DNA of 64,000 nt from JANRKB01 sp033763695 (GTDB lineage Bacteria > Planctomycetota > Phycisphaerae > Phycisphaerales > UBA1924). Below the pieces are notes generated by a model. It searched no databases. It saw nothing but the letters and a program-made list of their open reading frames with translations, and was not told where the DNA came from. Positions 17,211-24,904 of this stretch are shown here, one piece after another. The stretch is from NCBI GenBank assembly GCA_033763695.1, contig JANRKB010000052.1, positions 28,430-92,429 on the forward strand, in the 5' to 3' direction. Each line of letters starts with the position of its first letter. Positions within the stretch are counted from its first letter, which is position 1. A program made the translations under genes and the position numbers.

Positions 17211-18539
17211 ATGTGTGCAGGAGCCACTCATCGGCTCTGGGGGCGTCACACGGTCTCGTCCGGTCGCGTTGATTCGTCACGCAGCACCGGACGGCAAGCC
17301 CGAATCATCTCGGCGATCGCCACCTGTGCGATCGCGGGCGCTGCCATCGGCGGCATCCGCACCGATCGTCTCGCCGACACCTTCGCCATTGTTCCGATGG
17401 ACGATGTGTCAGTCGTCGCGCCGCGCTTGGCGTCGATCATGGCCGAGCCTGCGACGGGCGCTCGCGGCTTTGGCGAAGTGACGCGCATCATGATGCTGGG
17501 CGACGCCGGCAGCGCGACGCCGCGGCTTGCGATAAACACGACCGCGGACATCAGCCCGATCGCGAGCACGCTCGCGAGCGCTGACACGTGGCGCTCGGGC
17601 GATATCGACACGGTCGTCCCGCGCAGCGAGAAGCCCAAGCCTGGCGCTGCGTCGGCTTCGGACGAGGGCGACGAAGACGGCACGCTCGGCGAACGCAAGA
17701 ACCACGGGCGCGTGCTGTACAAGGGCACGTTCGACAACGTGGACTCGCCGGCACAGATTCCTGAGTGGCGTCTGGCGGATGACTCGCGGGCGCCGCTGAG
17801 CACGACGCCGACGGGTCGCCGATTCCTGGGCGAACTGTCCAACGGCGGCGCGAAGCTGGCCGTGCAGAATGTGCCCACGGAAGGCACGGTCGAAGTCGAG
17901 TTCGATGTGTTCGCAATCAACGCGTGGGACGGCAACGGCGGCGCCGATGCGACGCACGACGCGTGGGGCGTGCGCGTCAACGGCGGCAAGGATGTCGCGC
18001 AGGAACTCTTCGTGACCAACTTCGCCGCGGTCGGCGATGGACGCGATCAGCGTCAGTCGTATCCAGCCCCGCTGGGCAAGGGCGACTATCCCGCGGGCAC
18101 GGCGGCGGCGGAACTCAACACGCTCGGCTATGCGTGGAACGGCGAGCCGATGGACGCGGTGTATCGCATCAAGCTCAGCTTCAAGCCCACCGACGAGAAC
18201 GTCGAGATCGAGTTCTTCGGCAAGAACCTGCAGACCGACGACGGCCAGGCCTGGGGCCTTGACAACGTGGTGGTGCGCTCGGTGCCGCTGGGTTCGGCGG
18301 GCGGCGGCGCGGGCGGCTGGGCAAGCAACATCAACTCGCTGGGTGATTTCCTCGGCGATGGTCAGGGCCTGCCGGACTACCTGCCGCGCGATCTGGGCAA
18401 CGTCTCCACGCCTTCGACGGGTGGCGGCGGCGGCGGTGGCGGCTCGACGCCTGAGCCGGACCCGACGCCCGACGTGCCCGCGCCCGCCACGCTCGGCGTG
18501 CTCGCGCTCGCCGGACTTGCAACGCGGCGGCGGCGCTAA
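17211..18539 (+). CDS. Exported protein with PAP-type PEP-CTERM tail
   Basis: 442 residues from ATG 17211 (GGAAGG upstream). The N-terminus is long and basic before a hydrophobic stretch (AIATCAIAGAAIGGI, residues ~36-50), a late signal peptide or anchor. Residues ~170-350 form a beta-sandwich-like domain: FDVFAINAWDGNGG, WGVRVNGG, and IEFFGKNLQTDDGQAWGLDN. A Gly-rich linker and Pro/Asp segment lead to the tail VPAPATLGVLALAGLATRRRR, a PEP-CTERM with Pro-Ala-Pro. The central domain is paralogous to the protein at 35345-36049 (the same WDG...G, FFGxxLQ and WxxDxV signatures). Likely surface-displayed; ligand unknown. Residues 130-160 are Asp/Glu/Lys-rich and probably disordered. Confidence 0.82.
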   Translation: MCAGATHRLWGRHTVSSGRVDSSRSTGRQARIISAIATCAIAGAAIGGIRTDRLADTFAIVPMDDVSVVAPRLASIMAEPATGARGFGEVTRIMMLGDAGSATPRLAINTTADISPIASTLASADTWRSGDIDTVVPRSEKPKPGAASASDEGDEDGTLGERKNHGRVLYKGTFDNVDSPAQIPEWRLADDSRAPLSTTPTGRRFLGELSNGGAKLAVQNVPTEGTVEVEFDVFAINAWDGNGGADATHDAWGVRVNGGKDVAQELFVTNFAAVGDGRDQRQSYPAPLGKGDYPAGTAAAELNTLGYAWNGEPMDAVYRIKLSFKPTDENVEIEFFGKNLQTDDGQAWGLDNVVVRSVPLGSAGGGAGGWASNINSLGDFLGDGQGLPDYLPRDLGNVSTPSTGGGGGGGGSTPEPDPTPDVPAPATLGVLALAGLATRRRR

Positions 18540-18574
18540 GCAGGGCTGAAGATCGCGGGTCGATAACGCATGAA

Positions 18575-18907
18575 CTAGGCCGCGCCGTCGTCGCCGGTCG
18601 CCTCGCGCACCACGCGCTCGTCGCGTTCGTGCGTTTCGCGATAGCTGCTCCGCGCGTTCATGTACTCTTCCGGCGAGACTTTGAGGTCGGGCGTCACACC
18701 CTTGGCGTGCTGCGCGTGGAGGTGCTTGAGGAACGGCACACACCAGCCGCAGCCTGTGCCCGCGCTCAGGCACTCGCTGATGAGCGATGCCACGGGCGGG
18801 TTCTCGCGGGCCAGGTACGCCCGGATCTTCCGCAGCGGCACATGGAAACAGAGGCAGACGTCGTCGTCGGGGTTCACGACGCCATCGTATCGGACCTGCC
18901 ATTTCAA
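18575..18907 (-). CDS. BFD-like [2Fe-2S]-binding protein
   Basis: About 100-110 residues; start either TTG 18907 or GTG 18877, neither with a clear ribosome site. Residues ~17-60 contain the four cysteines of the BFD/NifU-type [2Fe-2S] domain: Cys-x-Cys in VCLCFHV and Cys-x-x-Cys in GTGCGWCVPFL, with helix RKIRAYLAREN between. In bacteria such domains occur in bacterioferritin-associated ferredoxin, in nitrite reductase and as small stand-alone proteins. The C-terminus is charged (YRETHERDERVVREATGDD) and helical. No bacterioferritin gene is in the window, so the partner is unknown. It is divergent from ilvE, with about 145 bp between the starts. Confidence 0.82.
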   Translation of the reverse strand: MKWQVRYDGVVNPDDDVCLCFHVPLRKIRAYLARENPPVASLISECLSAGTGCGWCVPFLKHLHAQHAKGVTPDLKVSPEEYMNARSSYRETHERDERVVREATGDDGAA

Positions 18908-19050
18908 GCTTCTGAAACCTTGAGATTCTGCATGCGCCGCTGCATATCGAATCGCTGGGGCCAGAGCACCGGACGGGGTATCATGCCCCGATGCGTTTCT
19001 GGGCCCAGGACGGTCCGAGGCCCGGCGGCGTTCAACTGAGAGCGTGAGCC

Positions 19051-20115
19051 ATGACTATGACGACGCGCAAGGAGCCGGTGAGCGTGACTGTGCCTTCTAC
19101 TCTCAAGCCCGCCCAGCAAGCCGCCCATGCCGCCGATTCGGCCCACGCCCCGGGTCACGATCCGGCGGATCGCCCCTTCATTTATGTCAATGGCCAGATG
19201 CTCCCCAAGAGCAAGGCGATGGTCAGCGTGTATGACCACGGCCTGCTCTACGGCGACGGCATCTTTGAAGGCATCCGCGTCTACAAGGGCAAGATCTTCC
19301 TCTCCAAGCAGCACATGGACCGGCTGTATCACTGTGCCGAGGCCATTCGCCTGAAGATCCCCGTCTCGCCCGCCGAGATGGTCGCGATCCAGCGCCGTTG
19401 CATCGAGATGAACAACCTGACGGATTCGTACATCCGCCTCGTGGTCACGCGCGGCTTTGGCACGCTCGGACTGGACCCGCGCAAGTGCCCCGTCCCGGGC
19501 ATCATCTGCATCGCCGACACCATCTCGCTCTTCCCGCAGGAGATGTACGAGAACGGCATGCGCGTCATCGTCGCCAACCGGCCCAAGACGCCGATCCCGT
19601 GCCTCGACCCGCGCATCAAGAGCCTCAACTACCTCAACAACATCCTCGCCAAGTGCGAGGCGATCGACCACGGCTGCCACGAAGTGATCATGCTCAACAC
19701 CGAGGGCTTCGTCACCGAAGGCTCGGGCGACAACATCTTCATCATCAAAAACGGCGAGGTCTTCACCCCCACCAGCGACTCGGGCATCCTCGAAGGCTGC
19801 ACCCGCATGTTCGTCAAGGATCGCCTCTGCCCCATGCTCGGCCTCAAGTGCAGCGAGCGGAAGATGCGCCTGGAAGACGTATTGAGCGCGGATGAAGTGT
19901 TCTTGACCGGCACCGCGGCGGAGATCATCGCCGTGACGCAGGTGGACCAGCACGACGGGAAGAACATCACGAAGGTGAACTACATCGGCAAGGGCGCGAC
20001 CCCCGGAAGCGGAACCCCCGGAAGCGGGAAGGCTCCGCCGGAAGGGCCGATCACGAAGAAGCTGCGTGCGAAGTTCCGCGAGATCGTGACGAGCGATCAT
20101 GTGCCGGAGGAATAG
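19051..20115 (+). CDS. ilvE: Branched-chain amino acid aminotransferase
   Basis: 354 residues, fold-type IV PLP enzyme. It catalyses the last step of Ile, Leu and Val synthesis and the first of their breakdown. Family marks: FIYVNGQMLPKSKAMVSVYD at ~43-62, HGLLYGDGIFEGIRVYKG, the PLP-lysine region RIKSLNYLNNILAK, and EGFVTEGSGDNIFIIKNGEV plus TRMFVKDRL. The first 40 residues are Ala/His-rich and not part of the fold. Near the C-terminus (around 20,000-20,040) a 15-bp tandem duplication gives TPGSGTPGSG, an insertion of low complexity between the catalytic domain and a final helix. D-amino-acid aminotransferase is the nearest alternative, but overall similarity favours IlvE. Confidence 0.92.
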   Translation: MTMTTRKEPVSVTVPSTLKPAQQAAHAADSAHAPGHDPADRPFIYVNGQMLPKSKAMVSVYDHGLLYGDGIFEGIRVYKGKIFLSKQHMDRLYHCAEAIRLKIPVSPAEMVAIQRRCIEMNNLTDSYIRLVVTRGFGTLGLDPRKCPVPGIICIADTISLFPQEMYENGMRVIVANRPKTPIPCLDPRIKSLNYLNNILAKCEAIDHGCHEVIMLNTEGFVTEGSGDNIFIIKNGEVFTPTSDSGILEGCTRMFVKDRLCPMLGLKCSERKMRLEDVLSADEVFLTGTAAEIIAVTQVDQHDGKNITKVNYIGKGATPGSGTPGSGKAPPEGPITKKLRAKFREIVTSDHVPEE

Positions 20116-20167
20116 GTCGTCGGCGATTGACTGAAATCAAGACAAAGGGAGTCACCGGAGCCGGCAC

Positions 20168-20638
20168 ATGAAATCAGATGTCATTCAGTGCGCTCTGATG
20201 GCGCTGTGCCTCGCCCTCGCGGGCTGCAGCGAAACGGCACCTCAAGCACCTACGCCAGCAAACACCGCTACGGTGTTTTCCCTCGTGGAGCATCAACACG
20301 GACGAGTAATGGGTAGGGCCACCATAACTTCCGACGCTGCACTCTTTAACGATCTCGCCGCTTACTTCCAGTCGCCGGATATCGCAAAGGGTAATCCAAC
20401 CATTATCTCCTTTGTTCCCGCGATCTTGATTGAGACGGATACGGTCCAAATCAATCTCATGGAAACGCAGGTGGTGGTTTCAACTCGAAACTCTATAGAC
20501 GAGGCGTGGAGGCCCGCAGTACGGGGCAAAACCTCACGAGATTCGAAGATCGAAGACAAGCTGCGTGCACTGCTTCAAACGACTGCGGAAAGAAACCTCA
20601 ATGTATCGCTTCCATCCGATACGACCATTCGTCCATGA
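20168..20638 (+). CDS. Small lipoprotein, unknown function
   Basis: 156 residues. MKSDVIQCALMALCLALAGC is a type II signal peptide: the lipobox LAGC makes Cys20 the lipid-modified residue. The linker (SETAPQAPTPANT) is Pro/Thr-rich, then a compact domain with strands TVFSLVEHQHGRVMGRATIT, TIISFVPAILIETDTVQINL and TQVVVSTRN. Base composition is less GC-rich than its neighbours. A GGGAG lies ~15 bases before the start. No family recognised. It is directly followed by the REP array, whose first palindrome (20719) could act as its transcript end. Confidence 0.78.
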   Translation: MKSDVIQCALMALCLALAGCSETAPQAPTPANTATVFSLVEHQHGRVMGRATITSDAALFNDLAAYFQSPDIAKGNPTIISFVPAILIETDTVQINLMETQVVVSTRNSIDEAWRPAVRGKTSRDSKIEDKLRALLQTTAERNLNVSLPSDTTIRP

Positions 20639-20718
20639 ACATTGGCATTGTTCTGACGCACTGAGCACAATAAGGGCAAGTGAAAGGAATAATGGCAGGT
20701 GGACCGATCGTCCAAAAT

Positions 20719-21063
20719 GTGCCACGATCATCGCGGGCTTTGACGCGATGGTCGTGGTGTTATGCGCGACGATCGCAAAAAGGCAGGTGGCCTGATCGCG
20801 AAGTGTGCCACGATCATCCGAGGCTCGGTGAGGATGATCGTGTGCCTTGACGCGCTGCCGCAAACGTGGACCCACCCACGATCACGCCCTCAGAGCAGGT
20901 CGTGATCGTGGCACAAATCGGATACCTCAGGTTCGATCGGCGCGGAGCCCGATCCGGAATGTGCCACGATCATCCGAGGCTCGGCGAGGATGATCGTGCT
21001 TCTTGCGACAGTGATACCAAGCCACACGATCACGCCCTCAGAGCAGGGCGTGATCGTGGCACA
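20719..21063. repeat. Left REP array (five palindromes) of the RAYT locus
   Basis: Five palindromes, each starting with a conserved head GTGC just before the stem that begins CACGATCA, or its reverse complement. Plus-oriented: 20719-20760, 20805-20845, 20961-20999. Minus-oriented: 20876-20914, 21025-21063. Stems are 11-14 bp, mostly perfect, with loops of 8-13 bases. Plus and minus units alternate as convergent pairs about 100 bp long, and the pair is present twice about 150-156 bp apart with near-identical sequence. This is the BIME arrangement of repetitive extragenic palindromes. The REP-associated transposase lies directly to the right. Confidence 0.88.
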
Positions 21064-21101
21064 GTTCGGATGCCGCAAGTCTGATCGTCGCTTCGATGCC
21101 G

Positions 21102-21692
21102 CTACACATACCCCTTCCACCGCGACCAGCCCACGGGATCACCCGGCGGTGGGTCGCAGACGATCTCGCGCGCGCGAAGTCCCATCCACCAGCGCACGCT
21201 CGACCATTTCCAATCCTCGGGCGTGGTGACCAAGCCGCGCTCGACGGGGTTGCGATGGATGTATCGGATGGCTTTGGTGAACTCAGTGTGATTGCGAACG
21301 TTGCGGTCAAAACCGCCGCCGTGCTGCCAGAAACGCGGCTTTCCGTCCGCTGTCGTTGGCAGGTCATTGCCGCAAGATGACTGCGTCCGCTGCGCAATCG
21401 CAAACTTCGATGTCTGCGTCTTGATCGATCTCGCGATCACGCTCCACGGTGATCGAGACGCACGAATCAACAGATGAACATGCTCGGGCATGACAACCCA
21501 CGCGTACAGCTCCATGCCGAACGCGTCGCGTGCCCGCGCAAGCTCTGCCGCGAAGAAGTCCTTCACGACTTCCACCATGATCGGCTGTCGCTGATACGTT
21601 GAAAACGTCAGAAAGCGCACATCCCACGAACGTTCCCACCGGCGCAACTCTTTACGATGAACACGAGGCTCCATGTCATCGCGCTCGTTCAT
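21102..21692 (-). CDS. REP-associated tyrosine transposase (RAYT, TnpA-REP)
   Basis: 196 residues from ATG 21692. Single-strand-specific HUH nuclease of the IS200/IS605-like Y1 superfamily that processes REP palindromes. Motifs: WDVRFLTFSTYQRQPIM near the N-terminus, the metal-binding HUH in VVMPEHVHLLI (His-Val-His), and the late conserved block AIRYIHRNPVERGLVTTPED followed by WKWSSVRWW, which carries the Tyr and the Trp-rich end typical of RAYTs. It stands between two arrays of REP palindromes with identical heads on both sides, the known gene organisation of a REPtron. The long loop HRKELRRWERS at the start is basic. RAYTs are usually single copy and domesticated; no terminal inverted repeats of a classical insertion sequence are present. 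Confidence 0.92.
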   Translation of the reverse strand: MNERDDMEPRVHRKELRRWERSWDVRFLTFSTYQRQPIMVEVVKDFFAAELARARDAFGMELYAWVVMPEHVHLLIRASRSPWSVIARSIKTQTSKFAIAQRTQSSCGNDLPTTADGKPRFWQHGGGFDRNVRNHTEFTKAIRYIHRNPVERGLVTTPEDWKWSSVRWWMGLRAREIVCDPPPGDPVGWSRWKGYV

Positions 21693-21710
21693 CCGATCAG
21701 CGTACCCAAT

Positions 21711-21945
21711 GTGCCACGATCACGACCGGCTTTGAGGGCGTGATCGTGTGGTTTGGACGAGCGGGGAAGAATGCACGATCATCCGTTCAAAGCAACGGAT
21801 GATCGTGGCACAGGCGGTTAACCGCAGATGGTCTTCACAGTGCCACGATCACAACCTGCGTTGAGGGCGTCATTGTGTTCGCACATCAAGATCGTCCGGC
21901 AGAACGCACGATCATCCGTTCAAAGCACCGGATGATCGTGGCACA
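21711..21945. repeat. Right REP array (four palindromes) of the RAYT locus
   Basis: Four palindromes with the same GTGC head and CACGATCA stem start: plus-oriented 21711-21751 and 21840-21880 (the latter with a decayed right arm), minus-oriented 21774-21812 and 21907-21945. Stems are 10-14 bp. They form two convergent pairs about 100 bp long, repeated about 130 bp apart. The pair is the mirror image of the left pair: here the GATCACG-type arm is in plus and the GATCATCC-type arm in minus orientation. Confidence 0.88.
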
Positions 21946-21966
21946 AAAACAAATGCCCAGTCCGCC

Positions 21967-22617
21967 TCAAAACGGCGGCGTGGACACAAACTCCACGCGG
22001 CGTGCGTTGCCGGGTTCGATGAAGCTCAGTTCCGCGGCGTGGAGCATGAGTCGCGGCGCGACGGTGCGCGGGCCGTAGAGCACATCGCCGAGGATCGGGT
22101 GGCCCAGGCCGTAGGCCGCGTGGACGCGGAGTTGATGGCTGCGGCCGGTGACGGGCTCGAAGCGGACGCGGGTGCGATCAATCTCGCGGCTGAGGACTTG
22201 CCAGCGCGTGAGGGCGTGCCTGCCGTGGACGTGATCGATGATCTGATAGGGGCGGTTGTCGATGTCGAGGCGCATGGGCAGATCGATCACGCCCCAGTCG
22301 GCGTTGATGATGCCGTCGACGAGCGCGACGTATGCCTTCTGCGGCACACGTTCTTCAAACTGCATCGAGAGTTCGCGCTGGGCGTCGGGGTCGAGCGCGA
22401 CGACCATGAGGCCCGAGGTGTCCATGTCGAGCCGGTGGACGATGAGTTGGCCGGGGGCGAGGCCGTGCTTTCGCGGCGTGTCGAACATCGCGTGCACGCG
22501 CGAAACAACGCAGTCGGCTTTGTGCGCACCTTTGCCGGGCACGCTCAGCACGCCGCTGGGCTTGTCGACCACGACGAAGCGTGGATGCTGAAACACGATG
22601 GGCAGCGTCGCGTTCAC
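21967..22617 (-). CDS. RluD/RluA-family pseudouridine synthase
   Basis: About 216 residues from GTG 22617. The open frame continues upstream through the tRNA gene, so that part cannot be coding, and GTG 22617 is the first plausible start after the tRNA. It isomerises uridine to pseudouridine in rRNA or tRNA. Motifs: FVVVDKPSGVLSVPG near the start, the catalytic Asp in HRLDMDTSGLMVVA, then RFEPVTGRSHQLRVHAA and GHPILGDVLYG, all standard for the RluA/RluD class. It lacks an N-terminal S4 domain and is short, closer to the RluA type. The target base is not predictable. The tRNA-Leu gene is 20 bp upstream on the same strand and may share its promoter. Confidence 0.92.
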   Translation of the reverse strand: MNATLPIVFQHPRFVVVDKPSGVLSVPGKGAHKADCVVSRVHAMFDTPRKHGLAPGQLIVHRLDMDTSGLMVVALDPDAQRELSMQFEERVPQKAYVALVDGIINADWGVIDLPMRLDIDNRPYQIIDHVHGRHALTRWQVLSREIDRTRVRFEPVTGRSHQLRVHAAYGLGHPILGDVLYGPRTVAPRLMLHAAELSFIEPGNARRVEFVSTPPF

Positions 22618-22637
22618 GCGGCGGGTGAGAGAAGAAA

Positions 22638-22721
22638 TGCCCGAGACAGGAATCGAACCTGCACTCCCTCGCGGGAAATGGATTTTGAATCCATCGCGTC
22701 TGCCAGTTCCGCCACTCGGGC
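22638..22721 (-). tRNA. tRNA-Leu (anticodon CAA)
   Basis: 84-nt class II tRNA on the minus strand. Acceptor arms GCCCGAG and CTCGGGC pair over 7 bp with discriminator A at 22638; the anticodon loop TTCAAAA is closed by ATGGA/TCCAT and gives anticodon CAA for codon UUG. The long variable arm (CCCGCGAGGG) and T-loop GTTCGATTC fit tRNA-Leu. CCA is not encoded. It lies just upstream of the pseudouridine synthase gene. Confidence 0.95.
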
Positions 22722-22842
22722 CCGTCTGGTGAACGGGAGCAGATGGTACGCCTGCTGGGACGTGAGGGGAGAGAACCGGGGCGGGGAAGGGCGGCGAGCG
22801 CACGGCACGACGCCAACGCGCTGGCCGGAGGCAATGCGCAAT

Positions 22843-22865
22843 CGCGAGCGACAGAGTCGCTCGCT
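22843..22865 (-). terminator. Possible hairpin terminator after the exported protein gene at 22908
   Basis: A 9-bp stem (22843-22851 with 22857-22865, loop CAGAG) about 40 bp past the stop. There is no T run on the minus strand, so termination is only suggested. Confidence 0.4.
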
Positions 22866-22907
22866 CGCGCGTCGGGTTCGTTGAGGCGAGATGTCAGACA
22901 GCGTGAC

Positions 22908-24785
22908 TTACTTGGGCGTCGCGACCACCGGCAGCATGCTCATGTCGACGTTGCCCTGCTTGGGTGTGGCGGCAGGGGCGGCGGGCATGCTCTTGGCTCG
23001 CATCGACGCCTGCTGCGCCGCGATCTGGTTCATCCGCGCGTGCATCTGGGCCATCTGCTGGCGCATCTGGGCGAGTTCGTTGTTGACGCTTGCATTGTGG
23101 CGTGCGAACTCCGCGTCCTGCTCTGCCACAATCTCGTCGCCGGTGAGCGGGCCGTACACATGCTCAGGCACGACATTGCACACTTGCGGCGTCGCCCCGG
23201 GGCTGGTCAGGTTCGACACCACGGTGCCGTAGTTCGTCGGGAAATACATCAGCGTGAGTTGGACGTCGAACATCCGGGCGCTGCCAGAACCCGTGAAGCG
23301 ATACGCGTTGAAGTAGAACGTGTAGGTGCCCGCAGACGCAATCGTGAAAAGCCCGTGCGCCGGCGCGGCGAAGTCATAAAGCCCGGCCGGCGCGGCACCG
23401 GGCAAGTTGGTCTGAACATCCTGATTGCTTGGGAGGGTCGAGGGACTCTGGGAAACGCCGAACGCGACTCCGGTGATCAGACCGGCGGTGTGCGTGATCT
23501 CCAAGTCGCCCTGAGCGAACGCCACGACATACCCCGGCCCCGGCACGGTGATGGAGCGCGAAGTCATCGGCGACGGAGACGTCGTGACGCCCACAAGATC
23601 CACATGATTGTTCGCGACCCCGGGCTCGTCGAGCATTTCCGGCGCGCTGATCGCATCGTTCGGCAGAATCACGCTGTTGTTCCCGCCGACGCTCGTATCA
23701 AACCACGACGACGATCCATTCCCGCGGAAGCCGCCCAAGACGCTGTTCGTGCCGTTGAAGTTGGTGTCGAAGACCACGCCGTAGTCAAAATTCACGTTGT
23801 TGCGCCCGAGCGTGACATACACGCCGCTGCCGTCAAAGTCGGGCTCAGCAAGGAACTGAGACACGCCAGCCTGATCGCGCGTGTAGACGCCACCGCCCAG
23901 CCCCGCGACCTCGCCGTTGAGTCTCAATGTCGAGGCCGTCCCTGTGGTTGCGAACAGGCTCAGTATCGATGAGCTCGCGCTCGCTCCGCCGACGAGATTG
24001 AAAGTCTCACGCCCATCATTGTTCAAGACTGAGATGAGGCCGCCGCCCGCGCCGGTGCCTTCGCTGCCGAGTCGCAGCGCGCCCACCTGGACGCCGTTCC
24101 CGATGGTGTTGTCATTGTCGCCTTCGAGAATCGCGGTCAAGGCACCGGACGGGGTTCGAAGCTCGACGAAGCCGGACTGATCAAGTGAACTTCCCATCGC
24201 CGAGGTAAACAACGCCGCGCCGTCGCTGTTGGTCGCGATCGCCGAGGAGCCATTGGCGGTGTAGAGCCGCAGTGCTCCGGACTGAACGAGTTCCAGTTCG
24301 CCGTCGTCAACGCGCAGCACGCCATTGACATTCAGGCGAGCCTGCGGCGAGGTCGTGCCAACGCCGACGTTGAGCAAACTGTCGGTGAAGAGACCTCGGG
24401 TCTGAAGAGCGTAAGGGGTCGCAGTGACCTTTTGCCGGCCTGCGAGCGTGGTGAAGACGCCGCTACCCGCGGGGGTGCTGACGTCGATTTCCATCCAGCG
24501 GTTGTCGCCGTTGAAGGATCCGACGCCAAAGTCGATGGGCACCGTGAAGAGCCCGCGATCAACGAAGACCTTCTTGATGAGGATCTGTGCGCCGATCTGT
24601 CCGCCTGCGGCGGCTTCGTCGTAAAGCCGGAACCGCATGTCGGCGAGGCCGGTGTAGGCACCGCCGGTGGTGTTGAGCGAACCTTGATAGGTGAACTCGG
24701 CGCTGAGGGGCGTCGGGGCGGCGAGGCCGCTGGCTGCACAGAGAATCGACGCCGCACACGCAACGAGACCGTTGAGCCGCTTCAT
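22908..24785 (-). CDS. Large exported protein with repeat-rich middle and C-terminal coiled coil
   Basis: 625 residues from ATG 24785. Signal peptide: MKRLNG, hydrophobic core, cleavage near SGLAA. The first domain (residues ~28-130: FTYQGSLNTTGGAYTGLADM, RFRLYDEAAAGG, GLFTVPIDFGVGSFNGDNRW) is a beta-rich unit common in exported planctomycete and other bacterial proteins. The middle resembles tail-fibre or trimeric adhesin-like sequence with TSPQARLNVNGVLRV and many Gly/Asn/Thr. A further beta domain follows, then residues ~560-605 form a coiled coil (NNELAQMRQQMAQMHARMNQ) and a Pro/Ala tail. A surface fibre or structural protein is likely (inference). It is not followed by an operon partner. 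Confidence 0.82.
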   Translation of the reverse strand: MKRLNGLVACAASILCAASGLAAPTPLSAEFTYQGSLNTTGGAYTGLADMRFRLYDEAAAGGQIGAQILIKKVFVDRGLFTVPIDFGVGSFNGDNRWMEIDVSTPAGSGVFTTLAGRQKVTATPYALQTRGLFTDSLLNVGVGTTSPQARLNVNGVLRVDDGELELVQSGALRLYTANGSSAIATNSDGAALFTSAMGSSLDQSGFVELRTPSGALTAILEGDNDNTIGNGVQVGALRLGSEGTGAGGGLISVLNNDGRETFNLVGGASASSSILSLFATTGTASTLRLNGEVAGLGGGVYTRDQAGVSQFLAEPDFDGSGVYVTLGRNNVNFDYGVVFDTNFNGTNSVLGGFRGNGSSSWFDTSVGGNNSVILPNDAISAPEMLDEPGVANNHVDLVGVTTSPSPMTSRSITVPGPGYVVAFAQGDLEITHTAGLITGVAFGVSQSPSTLPSNQDVQTNLPGAAPAGLYDFAAPAHGLFTIASAGTYTFYFNAYRFTGSGSARMFDVQLTLMYFPTNYGTVVSNLTSPGATPQVCNVVPEHVYGPLTGDEIVAEQDAEFARHNASVNNELAQMRQQMAQMHARMNQIAAQQASMRAKSMPAAPAATPKQGNVDMSMLPVVATPK

Positions 24786-24904
24786 ATGTATCCCTCCGCG
24801 AGACCTGAGACGAGAGCCCGACGCGGCCGCGCAACGCGGTGCGTGACGGACGAAACCGCACGAGTGTCGCAGAAAGCGAGGCTCGGCACAAGCCTAAAAA
24901 AGCC

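Noticed and set aside
20719..21945. CRISPR array
   Set aside because: Repeats are palindromic, alternate in strand, have unequal spacing with repeated spacers, and no cas genes occur; they are REPs.
21967..22803. Longer N-terminus for the pseudouridine synthase
   Set aside because: The extension would run through the tRNA-Leu gene and is not related to the family.
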